Below, piece by piece: positions 24,248 through 36,342 of a stretch of 64,000 nt of DNA. Position numbers and translations under genes: made by a program. The DNA is from Chamaecyparis obtusa (lineage: Eukaryota > Streptophyta > Pinopsida > Cupressales > Cupressaceae). Position 1 is the first letter of the stretch. Every line of letters starts with the position of its first letter. The DNA is taken from contig BSBK01006425.1 of the NCBI GenBank assembly GCA_027943335.1, positions 494,001 to 558,000 of the forward strand. The letters are read 5' to 3'. Under the pieces are notes generated by a model, which made no database searches, had not been told where the DNA came from, and saw nothing but the letters and a program-made list of their open reading frames with translations.

Positions 24248-24288
24248 ATATTGGTTGCTTGGAGGAAAGTTTTAAGGACTTGAGCAAA

Positions 24289-25400
24289 ATGATCACAAGA
24301 TGTATTAGAGGGAAGTGCCTAAGCTTAACAAAGATAACTTCTCCACATGGCAAAGTAGGATGAGGCTTCACATATCTGGAATTGGAGAACCTGCTCTACA
24401 TCTACTAGACCATGGCTACATACAACTGACTATTGGACCTTTGACAGTTGATCAGTTGAGAGACATACATGAACACAATATTACTATGATAGAGATTGTC
24501 ATTGTTCTAACTAATGCTGAGTTTGAAGATGTCAAAGCATGCACTACAACAAATAAAATGTGGGATAAACTTGCGCTAGTTTATGGTGGTGATGTAAATG
24601 TAATGAGAGTCAAAGCTAAAAGCTTAAGAGGTAGATTTGATGACATGAAGATGAAGGAAGGTGAGAACATCACACAATACTCTAACCGAATCAAAGAGGT
24701 AGTCAATGCTATCCAAGGAGCAGGAGGTATTATTTCTGAAGATACTATGGTAAGTAAGATACTGAGAACCTTGTTGCCTATCTATGCAATTAGAATATCT
24801 GCAATTCATGAAATGAGGTCTACACCTAATAGCACTCTTATGCTTGATAGTTTGATTGGAAATTTAACTACTTTTAAGTTGAATAATTATGACAATAGTG
24901 TTGTACCGAGTGTTGAGTCTACTTTTATATCATCTCTTAAGATTCATAAATCCGGCTGTAAGCATACTATAAAGAATGAAAGTGACAGTGATAGTGAAGA
25001 TGATCTTGATGAACTTGAAGCACTTATGGCCTGGAGACTTCAAAAAGGTAAAGGAAGGTATAAGGGAAAGTTACCTTTAGCTTATTTTAATTGTAAAGAG
25101 ATTGGCCATATTGTTGCTAGATGTCCTAACATGAAAGAAGAAGATAAAGACAATGACTGATCTAGTGATGGAAAGTTTGGTAGAAGAAATAACAGAGGAA
25201 ACCAACACTACAACAGAGACAACTGAGATTACAAAGACAAAGGCAAGAAGGTATGTTACCTTATTGGAGAAAATGAAGATGACACTGACATCGACACTAA
25301 TGATGAAATTGAAGTGGTATTTGTTGCAATGAAAGATGATTAAGAAGAAGAGGAAATATATGTAGAAACAACCCTTATTTCTAAAGTTAGTAAGAATGAT
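24289..25400 (+). pseudogene. Copia-2 gag
   Basis: Capsid/nucleocapsid part. The original start region is damaged: the ATG at 24289 is separated from the body by a 2-bp insertion relative to Copia-3 (44932) and by a TAG three codons into the ATG at 24300. The long open stretch (24315-25160) therefore begins in effect at PKLNKDNFSTWQSRMRLH. It continues with a UBN2-type gag (VIVLTNAEFEDVKACTTTN, KMWDKLALVYGG, SLRGRFDDMKMKEGENITQ), an acidic stretch, and a damaged zinc knuckle near 25085: FNCKEIGHIVARC lacks its first Cys. A TGA at 25158 and further stops to 25345 precede the protease. Confidence 0.86.
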
Positions 25401-26850
25401 ACTTGGATCATTGATAGTGGTTGTACACATCACATGACTGGTGATGAAGATAAATTTGAACATCTTGAGAACTATAATGGAGGATCAGTGAAAATGGGAA
25501 ATGATACACCTTGTCAAGTGAAAGGAAATGAGTCTATCTTATTGAATGATAGGATTAGATGTGATAATGCATACTGGGTAAAAGGACTTAACTACAATTT
25601 GTTGAGTGTAGCACAACTAAATAATTCAGGTCACCGAGTTGTATTTGAAAGCAAGAAGGTGAAAATATTTGATAAAAATGGAAAGCTTGTCAGTACTGGA
25701 GGACAATCAAAAGGTAATTTATTCTATCTTGACAATGCTGAAACTTCTTGTTTACTGGTGAAGAATGAAGATGTATGGTTATGGCATAAGAGATTATGTC
25801 ATGTGAACTTTGATAACATGATTCAGATCAGTAAAAAGAGAAGAGTTAGAGGTCTACCAAGTCTAACCAAGCTTGATTATGTTATGTGCAATCAATGTCA
25901 GAAAGGAAAGACGACCAAATCTAGTTTTAAAAGTAAAGACTATTCATCTAAAGATATTTTGGAGTTGGTACATACCGACTTATGTGGTCCTATGAGAACT
26001 CAAAGCTACTATGGTGACAAATATTTTATTTTATTTGTTTATGACTACTCTAGGATGATGAAAGTCATGTTCTTAAAAGAGGAATCTGAGGCATTCAAAT
26101 TGTTTAAGTGGTATAAGGCTAAAGTTGAAAAAGAAACCAGGAAAGACTTAAAATGCTTAAGATCTGATAGAGGAGGTGAGTTTATTTTTGATGAATTCAC
26201 ATATTTTTGTAATGAGAATTGAATCAAAAGAAAATTTTCTGGACCTAGGACACCGCAATAGAATGGGATTGCTAAAAGGAGGAACTAATCTATTCTTGAT
26301 TGTGCTAGAACATTGATGATTGAGAAAATTATTGCACAAATGTATTAGAGAGAAGAAGTTAGCACTACAGTATACACCTTGAACCGAGTTCAATTGAAGA
26401 AAGACATGAACAAGACACCTTATGAGTTATGGTTTGGCTATACATTGAATTTAAGTTATTTCAGAATCTTTGGAAGTAGGTGTTATATTCTGAAAGATGA
26501 TAGGAATGGTAAATTTGACTCTAAAGGTGTTGAAGGAATATTTTTAGGATGTTCTACTAAGAGTAAAGCTTATAAATGTTTGAACAAGGCTACTAATAAA
26601 ATGGTAGAAAGTGCTAATGTAAAAGTTGATGAATTTGCTGAAAAGAATGATGAAGAAAGCATGAAGGAACCAAAAGACTACGATAGGTTTACATATGTTG
26701 AGCATCCAGGCTATTTACCAAAGCTATAGGCTGAGTCTACTAAGCATCAGGAAAATACTACCGAGAATCAACACATGCAAACTAAGAACTAGGAAGAAGC
26801 TACTGAACAAGAAAATGAACTTGAACTAAATGATGAGCAAAGAAGAGAAC
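25401..26850 (+). pseudogene. Copia-2 protease and integrase
   Basis: Protease motif WIIDSGCTHHMTGD near 25398-25442, with the catalytic DSG intact. The pre-integrase zinc site follows (LWHKRLCHVNFDN and VMCNQCQKGKTTKSSF). The integrase core has its first Asp in LVHTDLCGP and second Asp in CLRSDRGGEF (near 26160). The third catalytic residue is lost: the usual VER context near 26270 reads GIAKRRN, Glu to Lys at 26274-26276. Stops at 26219 and around 26258 and 26286 break the frame. The C-terminal part contains TPYELWFGYTLNLSYFRIF and FLGCSTKSKAYKC. Integration by this copy is excluded on these grounds. Confidence 0.87.
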
Positions 26851-28508
26851 AAGTGCTAGCAAGATTTGTTAGAAGGCACCATCTGCAAAACCAAATCATT
26901 AGAGATAAGCAAGCTGACATGATGACCCGAAGTAAGTTAAGAAATAACACACACTTAGTTTATGAGTTTGAACCTAAGAATGTTAGGGATGCACTTGAAA
27001 ATGAGGAATGGATTAAGGCTATGAATGAGGAAATTAAACAAATTGAGAAGAATAAGACATGGACATTAGTACCTAGACCAAAAGATAAAAATGTAATTGG
27101 TACTAAGTGGATTTTCATAAACAAGTTAAATGAAAATGGTGAGGTCACTAGGAATAAGGCAAGACTTGTATGCAAGGGATATGCACAAGAAGAAGGTATA
27201 GATTATGGTGAAACTTTTGCACCTGTTGCTAGACTTGAAGGAGTCTGTATATTACTTGCATATTATGCACATAAGGGATTCAAAGTATATCAAATGGATG
27301 TGAAATCAACATTTCTGAATGGAATTCTTGAGGAGGAGGTCTACATAGAACAACTAGAAGGTTTTGTTGATCCAAATCAAAAGAAAATGATATGTAAACT
27401 GCACAAAGCTTTGTATGGACTGAAGCAAGCACTGAGAGCATGGTATGGTATGAAAGACTACATTCTTATCTTATCAGTATTGGCTTTGTAAGAACAAGTG
27501 ATAATAGTAATTTGTACATGAAAGGAGAATCTGATGATAATATTTTGAATGCTGAAATTTTTGTTGATGACATAATCTTTGGTGGACATGATTTGATTGA
27601 AAATATTTTGTTGATGAAATGAGAAATAAATTTGAGATGTCAATGTTTGGAGAGATTAAATTCTTTCTAGGTTTGCAGATTATACAACAGAATGATGGGA
27701 TTTTTATCACTTAATCAAAATACATTAAAGAAGTGTTAAAGACTTTGGTCATGGAAGATTCAAAACTGATAGGAAGACTGATGGTAATAGGATGTAAGTT
27801 GACAAAGGATGATGAATCTATAGAGGTAAATCAGACATTGTATAGATCAATGATTGGAAAACTAATGTATGTGGTACATAGTAGGCCTGATATAGCACAT
27901 ACAATTGGGATCATGGCAAGATTGTCTTCTAATCCTAAAGATTCACATATGGTTGTTAAAAGAATTATGAGATACTTGAAGAAGACTGAAGACTATGGTT
28001 TATGGTACATAAAGGAAGGCAAATTTGAACTCTGAGTTTATACTGATGCAGATTGGGCTGGAAACATTGATGATCAAAAGAGCACAACCGGTGGAGCATT
28101 CTTTTTAGGAGAAAGGCTTGTGACTTGGATAAGCAAGAAAAAAGCATGCATTTATCAGTCTACTACTAAAGCAGAGTATGTTGTTGCTATTGCAAATTGT
28201 TCAAATATTGCTTGGATAAAACAAGTGTTGGAAGGAATGAATGAGGTAATCACTGACCCAGTGATTATATATTGTGACAAAACTAGTACTATAAATATTT
28301 CCAAGAATCTGGTGATGCATTAAAAACAAAGAATATATCTATTAAGTATCACTACTTAAGGGAACAAGCTCAAGAGAAGGAGGTGAAACTAGAATTTGTA
28401 AAATCTAAAGAACAACTTGCTGATATTTTTACCAAGCCCTTACCGAAGGACACATTTGAGTATTTGAGGACTAGACTAGGGGTCTGTCCCCTGTCTATTG
28501 GTCACTAA
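26851..28508 (+). pseudogene. Copia-2 reverse transcriptase and RNase H
   Basis: Lead-in NEEWIKAMNEEIKQIEKN, then VIGTKWIFINKLNENGEV, EGIDYGETFAPVARLEGV, VYQMDVKSTFLNGILEEEVY and the catalytic FVDDIIFGG near 27565. A frameshift near 27450 and stops at 27620 and 27713 interrupt the gene. RNase H reads SRPDIAHTIGIMARL, YTDADWAGNIDDQKSTTGG, TKAEYVVAIANCSN, the KNISIKYHYLREQAQEKEV segment and LADIFTKPLPKDTFEYLRT, ending GVCPLSIGH with a TAA at 28506-28508. RT Asp residues are intact; the gene is dead through stops and frameshifts only. Confidence 0.88.
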
Positions 28509-28981
28509 GGTGATTAGGAGGTTGCATCAACCTATACTTTATCAAAAAATCATTCATGTTGATGCACATATCTCACACTTTAGGATTTTTAAGGTTGTGA
28601 AAGATTGGAGAAGCTGGAATAGGAATTTGCTTATCAGTACATGAAGGTACTTGATCTGGACCGAACAACAAAGGATAATTTGGTTGCTACAGAGCTATTT
28701 ATTTTCTTTGGCATTGTTGTCAAAGGGAGAGGAACTTCATATTGAAATATCTGTTGCTGAGAACATATATGGGAGAAAGAATTGGAGAGATGAAAAAGAT
28801 CAAATCCATAGGGAGAGTTTGCATGGAATGTTGTTTTGTTGTGATTAAACATATTAAGTATCAAGCTAGGGAGAGCTTACCGAGCTGCAACATTTACCTA
28901 CATAGTTTTAGAATACATGTTTGGTATGTGTATGGCATATTTCATATTGTTTGTGTTGCCATCAATGCCAAAGGGAGAGAT
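28509..28981 (+). other. 3' untranslated region and polypurine tract of Copia-2
   Basis: No convincing frame. AAAGGGAGAGAT at about 28970-28981 is the purine tract directly before the 3' LTR. Confidence 0.7.
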
Positions 28982-30475
28982 TGATGATCTCCAACTAATT
29001 GAATATCTAGATGAACTAAAGGAACAATGATTAGAGATCACTGAGCTACTAAAGTGATATGTAAGATGATTAAATCAGTCAATATGTCAACATTAAAGTC
29101 AACTAGTCTTGACAATACTTATCATGATAGTTACAAACATCTGAATATCTATAGAAGGAAGAAAAGATGAAGAAATGAGATATCTACATAAGGAAAATAT
29201 GGATATGACAGATAAGGATAAGGTAAACATTGGGTAACTTATTGATGAGTCTATGTATTTATATTGTTGACTTGAGCATGTTACATTAATCTACTATAAA
29301 GAAGAGATTTGATTTGAATAAGTTAATGTGGTCAGTAATTGAAGACTTCTGTATAAACTGAGCCCATGCAGTGTATACTGAGTGACAGTAATAACTGAGT
29401 TAGTTATCACCAATGCATTCAATATTAACCGAGTTTGGATGATAACTTTAAATGCTAAGAACAACTGACTGAAATTGATGAGCTAGATATTGATATGATT
29501 TCGAGGTAAAGGATGAAGTTAGTTATAAGATCCACGACTGATATAATTCAGAGATGATCTGAAGGATGAGATTGAAATGTGTTAAGGACACATCTGCCGA
29601 GGAAGGTTTAAGAAGAAAAATAGACCAAGGAGATTAAGAGGCAAAATTTGATGGTTGATAAGAAAATGGTTTACTTATCTATTTAAGAGACATGAGTTTC
29701 ATTGTTGAAATATGCTAGACAAATAGAGACTGCAGAGATTTCAAGTGAAGACTTTATTCATGCATTCCTGATCAAATTGGTTATAGAAAGAACCAAGCTA
29801 CAGACATTACTGAGTGTCAGAGAACTATTTACCGAGTGAAGTAAGTTGGGAAATATTGAGGAAGTGAATTGATTAATGATCATATGAGTTTTATGAGTAT
29901 AGTATAGATCTAAATATTTGTAATTGAATTGTATTTGAATCAGATTAGAACTATATTAGTTTAACCATTGATTCAACAAAATCTCTTAACTAAGTGGACT
30001 TAATAGTCTTATTGTATTTCCATATGACATTCAATGAATGTTAATTGTTATCTTGTTGACCCCATAGTGAATTCTGGTCAAGAGTTAATTGTTAGTGATA
30101 AATCCTCTAACTAGGTCACACCTAACAGTGTGCATTGTAACCTTTAACAAGGTTGGCTCCTAACTGAGCTCACTTCAGAAGAGTGAATTATTTTGGGTTA
30201 CCGGTCCTAGGTGGTTTTTCCCATAGCAGGGTTTCCACATTAAATCATTGTGTTATGATTGTTTTTCTATCATGCTTTACAAACTTCATAGTTGATTTAA
30301 TCGATAATCATAGTTTGGATAATTACTGGTATTCGGTAAAGTGAATAGATAGATTGATATTTTATGTTACCAAGCTGTATAAATTGTTGAAATAGTTTTG
30401 AAAAGTACATCTGGGAGTTTGGGACTATAGGATAACTGATTTAACTTATTCACCCCCCTCTCAGTTATTCTTACA
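28982..30475 (+). repeat. 3' LTR of Copia-2
   Basis: Starts TGATGATCTCCAACTA and ends CAGTTATTCTTACA. Copy of 22726-24233, about 14 bp shorter. Confidence 0.92.
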
Positions 30476-30909
30476 ATGTGGACCTGTATCTATTATCAGA
30501 CATCCTTATGTTCTTATTGTGTTGATTGATGTTTCACATTTTAGGTCATAACGTATATATTTGTAAACCATTTCTTTATCTTGGGATTGATGATTGGATA
30601 AGCCAACTTATGGCTGGAGATCTTGTATATAAGCTAGGTAGTAGTTCTTGTTTAAGTAGTTGGGTGGAAGAGTAGTTGGGATAGATCAAAATGAGGGTTT
30701 GAGATTCATTTCATTATATAGGGCTGAAATCAAGAAGGCCTTACATCTTGACATGTTTGAAGCCAATTTAATGTAAATTTTGGTTGATGATAATGAGAGC
30801 TATCATGTTTGATTTATATCTTTGTGTTTATTTTTTATTTCTCTCATGTCGACTCTTGCTACAAGATTGGACATCTCCTTTGTAGACTTCTCTAGTATTG
30901 AATATGTTA
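30476..30909 (+). repeat. Right LTR of the LARD element, second part
   Basis: Begins with the second ATGTG target copy of Copia-2 (30476-30480) and resumes the LARD LTR (GACCTGTATC onward), ending about 30909 (TGTTA). Contains the conserved TATATAAG at 30626-30633. The following ACAAA (30910-30914) is the LARD target duplication. Confidence 0.85.
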
Positions 30910-30914
30910 ACAAA

Positions 30915-33174
30915 TGATCCTCCTTTCTCTTATTATAAATTAGAATGTTATAAAGATAAACAATCACAAACTTACCCAAGAATTTCTTCAACACCTCATT
31001 CATCATCCTCCTGAAATTACTAGGTGCATTGTTTGATCCAAAAGGAATCACTAACCAATCATACAATCTTTCATTTATCTTGAATGTATTCCTCCACTCA
31101 TCTCCTTCGCTGATTCTGATCTAATGATAACCACTCTTCAAATCAATCATTGTGAAATACTTAGATCCACTTAAATAATCCATTATCTCATTCGTCCTAG
31201 GCAAAGGAAACCTATACTTCACTGTAATCCTATATATGACCATTGAGTCATTACACATTATCTATTCTCCATTCTTCTTAGGTGGTAATACTACAGGTAC
31301 TACACAAGGACTCAAACTCTCTCTTAGAAAATATTTCCTCAACAATTCTTGCACTTGTCTATTCAATTCTTCATTCTTTTCAAGTGTCATTAGGTATGCT
31401 TCTTTGTTTTACAAACTAGCTCTTAGAATTAGATCCATGCAATGACTAATGCTCCTCACAGGCGATAGTCCATCAACTACATCATCTAAGATTATGCCTT
31501 TGTACTCTGTTAGCAAATCCTTTATTTCCCTTGGTTGTTTCTCTTCTATTTCCAAATCATATTTCTTTGGAATTAAAGCATAACACATACTATCACTTTT
31601 TAGACCATCGAATAATTTCCTTCCTTCAACCAAAAATACTCTAACACTAGTTCAGGTCTCACTCTTAGGATTCTCTATCAAAGGCAACGACACTTATTTC
31701 ATCCCATTTTCAACAAAAGTATACATATTCTTCATTCCATCATGCAAATCTTGTCTATCATACTGCAATGGTCTACCCAACAAGATATTACATACATCCA
31801 TAGACATAATATCACAAAGAACTTCATCATGATAATTTTCTATCTTTAATCTCACGACGCATTTCTCATTTACTAGTACCTTATGATCATCCTTTATCCA
31901 TGCAATTTGATAGGATTTCAGATGCTTCAATCTCTGCAACTTCAACTTGTTAACCAACTCCTGGGAGGCTAGATTATCTCAACTACCACTATCAATAATC
32001 ACCTTGCAACATTTTCCTTCAACTTTACATCTTGTCTTGAACAAAATCTTCTTTATAAATTGCTCTTGATCCATCTCCTCATGACATAGGGATCTTCTCA
32101 CCATCAATGCTTTTCCATCTTCTAGTTGATTTAAATATTTGGTAGGCTCCTCTTCCACATAAGCAATTCTCTCTTAGTTCTCTATCTTCTTACTTGTATT
32201 TCCTTGGGTACATTCAAAACCTTGGTTTCCTTCTCCTCCACATTTGAAACAGGTTCCTCTAAAAACTCATCTATCTTCACTCATATATCTTCTTGATCAC
32301 CACCTCTATGAAAATTTATGTTATCCATTCGATATGTATTCTCTTCCTTGATTTTGACCTTCTTTTTGTTTTGATCTACAAAATTTATTCCTCCACTAGA
32401 AAATGCCCTTTCTCTCTAAAATCTTCCACCTCTTCCCCTTTTCCTTTTCTCATGTCTTTTTTTTCAAATTTTATTCAAATTTAAGGGCATAATGATAACC
32501 TTCATCCACACTCTACAACTTAACCAAATTGATCTTATCTTGTATATATGTCCTCAAATAATTAAGATACCTTGCAACTATTTTAAAATATTCATTTGCA
32601 TGACCATATTTGATATCCAAGCTATATAATTCTTTAGTATAGTCCTTCACACTAAGATATTTTAGCTTCAATTTGCAACTTCCTAAAAAAATTCACCTAG
32701 TAATCAGATGGTAAGAACTTTGCCTTCAATTTTCTCACCATTCTATCCCATGAATTTATTTTCTCCTTACCTCTTCTTAGCCTATAAATCTAAAAATGAT
32801 CCCACCATAAGGATGCATGACCTCTCAACTTTGTAAAATCATACTTTACTTTCTTATCTTCACTTGTACTCTTAATTCAATTTTTTTAACATGTCTATAA
32901 TCCAATCAAGGAGCTCATTTGAATCTAACTTTCCATCATAATCAGGTAGATTAAAATGGGTCTTCACATTCACTCTTGTTATGGATCTTAGGAGTCTTTC
33001 ATCTCCATGGAAAATTTTTGGCATTTCCTCTTCCTCAACTTATTCTTTATCCTCACTCACATCATCAATATGGAGACCTATCCTCTAGGTTGTTTCTATA
33101 GCTTCTAGCCTAGCTGCAATTTATCTTAGCATGTCCATCATGGTTTTATCTACATCTCTCCTTCCAAAACCCAT
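30915..33174 (-). pseudogene. Gypsy-1 gag-pol, right part: gag, protease, RT start
   Basis: Minus-strand Ty3/Gypsy polyprotein starting at an ATG at 33174 (MGFGRRDVDKTMMDML). Gag contains VNVKTHFNLPDYDGKLD. A knuckle near 32250-32208 reads CFKCGGEGNQGFEC, the metal-binding His replaced by Asn. The protease active site DSGS is near 31990, followed two codons later by a stop, then DVCNILLGRPLQYDRQDLHDG. RT has [35 protein letters not shown] and [18 protein letters not shown]. The catalytic YLDD is changed to YLYN near 30950, so the enzyme is dead independently of the stops. The coding continues at 20240. Confidence 0.86.
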
Positions 33175-33290
33175 CTTTGTGTAAGTCTTCTACAATTCAA
33201 GGTCAGATCCTCACTCTTCCACCCCACAATAATTAATCTAGGGATTCTCAATGATTGGAAATAGAGATGAATTCCATAAGGAATGAAAAA

Positions 33291-33303
33291 TTATATGATA
33301 CCA
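33291..33303 (-). promoter_or_regulatory. Primer-binding site of Gypsy-1
   Basis: Minus strand reads TGGTATCATATAA; its first eight bases match the initiator tRNA-Met site. It lies 117 bp upstream of the gag ATG. The LTR is expected to start immediately to the right. Confidence 0.65.
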
Positions 33304-34450
33304 CTCAACACAACTAAGGACAAGAGGGACCTCAATGAGATTGGTCCAATCCTTGCAAAAAATGTAACACACTGGATAAAACAAGGCATGATTGAGAGAA
33401 TTGCCAGATCATCCTTTACATTAACATAAACTCAACTATAATGGACTTGTACGATGAAGTCTTACAAGCAAGACATACATACCTGATTATACAAAGAAAA
33501 TCCTATCTTCTAACTTTCAAGATATTATATTATTATCTAAAACTACCAAAAAACCCTCCTAAGGATCAATTAAAATAGTTTTTAAAGCCTTCACAAGCAT
33601 CAAATTGATCTGGGAAAGAATACATTCTCCAAGAACTAGAAAACATATTACAAATATAGTTCAAGACCTAAATCATAAGAATTTACCACAAATAGAGGAA
33701 ACATGACATGTAAACCCACAAGAAGGTTGGTCATAGGAATAGAATGATCAAGTAATAATCCACCAATATTTTTTGATCAAGAAAATCCTTCACAAGATTA
33801 GAAAAAATAAACTGGTTGCGAAACATGAAGAAAAGTTAAGTCCCACGAAGAATCCAAGATATCTCATATGCAAAGAATCTAATTGAGGTACAAACCTAGG
33901 TGAAGGTGAAACATGATACCAGGAACACTCCATGAGGTGTGTGAAAACAACTGATCCAAACTGAAGGAACACAACAAGAAACTCAAAGACTATAAGAACT
34001 AGAAAATAGGAAATAATTATTTCTAGTTGATGTAAGATTTACAAGAAACCCAATATGCTCCTTCATTAAGATCAAAATACTAACACTCTATCACCTCTGA
34101 ACACCTTTGAAAAATAATTCACAACATAGATGCACTTAACTCACTTTGATCTTCATGTGAACCTCTAAAAGTTGAGCTGAATCAACTATAAACATCTCTA
34201 ACCATGCTTTGAAATCCAAAACATTTGATCTTCAATATACATGTTACACTAGACCAATGAACTCACTAAAACACTATCATAGACAAATAAATATGTTGAT
34301 AGAAACACCGAAACTTATCTCAAATATGTGGCAACACATCTCATAGGGATATATTTGCATATTATTCCAAAAAGGTTGATGCTTGTCAAGATGAGTTGAA
34401 TACTTCAGTATAATGTTCTCTTGAAGTCTCAATGAAGACATATGAGTTAA
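33304..34450 (-). repeat. Probable 5' LTR of Gypsy-1 (outer end uncertain)
   Basis: Non-coding AT-rich stretch directly upstream of the primer site, where the 5' LTR must lie. Its partner 3' LTR is not in the window, so neither the end nor the length can be confirmed. No long open frame. Confidence 0.45.
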
Positions 34451-34866
34451 GGTTTGGAGTTAATTTCTTGCAACATAAGTTTTTTTTTCATGTCACCAGT
34501 GTGACAAGAATGTGTAGTAGTTCATGGCACCGGTATGACAAGAACCTATAACTACATATTCATGAGAACATGATCACTAGAACTTTATTTGTTTAAATTA
34601 ATAATGCATAGTGTTGAATATTCTTATTTTTATTAATTAATGAATACCAAAGGTTGGTATTTTGTTTCTATTTTATGTGGGTGACATATGCTATGTTTAA
34701 AAATAATTATTTTCAAATCTAAATGGTTAATTACCATGGTATAAGTTAAACAATTAGTTTTAGTTGATTAATTTATTTCTCATTTGTATTATATAAGGTG
34801 TGGAATAGAATGAGGAAAGTTAGAATTTTTTTTTGTAAATGATTAGAAGTGAAGTAGCCAAGAGAA
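34451..34866 (+). repeat. Left part of an old Copia-type LTR split by Tat-1 (tentative)
   Basis: Non-coding. Contains TTATATAAGG near 34792 as a TATA candidate, and two related segments around the motif TGACAAGAA (34498-34550). Together with 42478-43160, which has LTR-like landmarks, it could be one solo LTR into which Tat-1 inserted. The left boundary was not found. Confidence 0.35.
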
Positions 34867-34871
34867 GTTAT

Positions 34872-35759
34872 TGTAATCACCTAAAAATGGACAAAGATCA
34901 AATCAAAGAAAATCAAGTTAAATCAAAGAAAATCAAGGACAAAATTGAATCAATTAAATCACAATGCATCATTAGCCAATCAAAACAAAAATCAAATCTT
35001 AATTCAAGATAAATCAAAATTGAGAGCATTTTAATCAAATGCAATCAAATCAAAATATAATTAAATCAATTAATTGTATAGTCTTGGATTAAATTAAATT
35101 CAACCCATTCAAGGGGTACATGGCTAAAATAAATCAATTAAATCAATTAATAAATATCAATTACTCTCAACAACCACAAAGGGAGGAAAATCAATCAACC
35201 AATGAGAGTGAAGGAAAGACATTCACATGGATCAAGCCAAATTCAATCTCAATCACCCAAAGTGAAAGAGAATCTTGTCCATTGATCTTGTCTACTTGTC
35301 CCAAGCTTTGAGGACACAAACTTTGCATTGTCTTCAAAGGGTGGAACCAAAAAATCAACCAAGGCTTAATCATGATCAAACACAACTACACCCCCTACCA
35401 TTGGGAAAATCTATAAAAGGAAGACCAAATTCCTTCATAATTATCAACCACTCATCTGAGAATTGCATTGAACCTCTTGCAATTTGAGTTTAGAAAGGAA
35501 TTTGAGAGCATAATTAGCATTTATCTTGATAATTGTTAGCTTTAGCTTTGTTTATCTTTATCATTCTGATTCTAGGATTGTCATTAATGAGAGCTTGTTG
35601 AGAGCTTTGCATTAACATTCTTAGTTAGAGAGCCATAGTATGCTCAATTGATCATTAATTTTGCTAAATAGTTGCTCTATTGTGGTTTAAATTAGTTACT
35701 ATTTCATTTATTATTGATGTTCAACCTTAATTATATGAAGATACTTTTCTTAGTATACA
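34872..35759 (+). repeat. 5' LTR of Tat-1
   Basis: Starts TGTAATCACC and ends TAGTATACA. Rich in AATCA/AAATCAA short repeats. TATA box candidate TATAAAAG at 35412-35419, conserved at 42125-42132 in the 3' LTR. Confidence 0.94.
35412..35419 (+). promoter_or_regulatory. TATA box of the Tat-1 5' LTR
   Basis: TATAAAAG in the context ATCTATAAAAGGAAG, the same in both LTRs; a good match to plant TATA boxes, likely the U3 core promoter. Confidence 0.6.
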
Positions 35760-36342
35760 AAATGGACAAGCCGAAGCAACAAACAAAAACATATTGAAAA
35801 TCTTGAAGAGAACGGTGGATAATTCTGGTAGAGATTGGCATATCAAAATAAACCCAACCTTGTTGGCTTATAGAACTAGTATAAGAATGCCAACAAGAGC
35901 TACACCTTTCTCCTTAGTCTTTGGAACATAAGCAATTTTGCCTTTGGAGGTACAACTTCCATCTTTGAGGATATCTATGCATGGTTTGATAAATGAAGAA
36001 GACTATAGGGTTGCTAGGCTACAAGAATTAGAACTCTCGGATGAGAAACAAAAACAAGCCTTTGATCACTTAAAGGTGTAACATAATAGAATGTCGAGAT
36101 CTTACAATAAGCACATCAAGCGAAGGACATTTCATATAGGTGACCTAGTGTTGAGAGAAAATCCCAGGAACCAAGCAGAAAGGGAAAAGAAAGGAAAGTG
36201 GGAAGCAAACTGGTTAGGACCATTTCTCATTGTTGAAGATTTTGGGACTGACACTTACAAGCTAGCAGATTGTGATGGTGAAGAGCTACAAGAACCTATA
36301 AATAGTATACATCTAAAGAGGTTCTATACAAGAGGTAGATGA
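35760..36342 (+). pseudogene. Tat-1 integrase C-terminal fragment
   Basis: Begins within the third catalytic motif (NGQAEATNK, catalytic Glu present) immediately after the LTR. It continues RDWHIKINPTLLAYRTS, TRATPFSLVFG, LPSLRISMHGLINEEDYRV, then an open frame from 36091: RSYNKHIKRRTFHIGDLVL, KGKWEANWLGPFLIVEDFG and the IHLKRFYTRGR end with a TGA. Two in-frame TAG/TAA stops (FGT*AIL and KV*HNR) interrupt it. The N-terminal zinc domain and both catalytic Asp are absent because of the deletion. The segment matches the Tat-2 integrase (62480-63058) almost residue for residue in spacing. Confidence 0.9.

Larger units (their letters stand above)
22726..30475 (+). mobile_element. Copia-2, full-length Ty1/Copia retrotransposon, decayed
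   Basis: Two LTRs of about 1.5 kb (22726-24233 and 28982-30475, TG...CA) with an exact 5-bp target duplication ATGTG (22721-22725 and 30476-30480). Primer site, gag, protease, integrase, RT, RNase H and a purine tract are in canonical Copia order on the plus strand. Gag-pol is broken by several stops and frameshifts and by loss of the integrase catalytic Glu. The LTRs differ at about 9% of the first 180 positions by eye. Its protein sequence is close to that of Copia-3, probably the same or a sister family. Confidence 0.95.
20246..30909 (+). mobile_element. LARD-like non-autonomous LTR element hosting Copia-2
   Basis: Left LTR 20246-21025 (780 bp) and a right LTR made of 22375-22725 plus 30481-30909 (351 + 429 = 780 bp) once Copia-2 and one copy of its ATGTG duplication are removed. 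The internal region (21026-22374, about 1.35 kb) has a degenerate primer site but no gag, protease, RT or integrase that I recognise, so the element would depend on a helper. LTR divergence is about 13% over the first 200 bp by eye, so it is old. It inserted into Gypsy-1 RT. Confidence 0.85.

Noticed and set aside
24315..24317. GTG at 24315 as the start of Copia-2 gag
   Set aside because: Comparison with Copia-3 (ATG at 44932) shows that the original start was upstream and was lost by a 2-bp insertion and a TAG.
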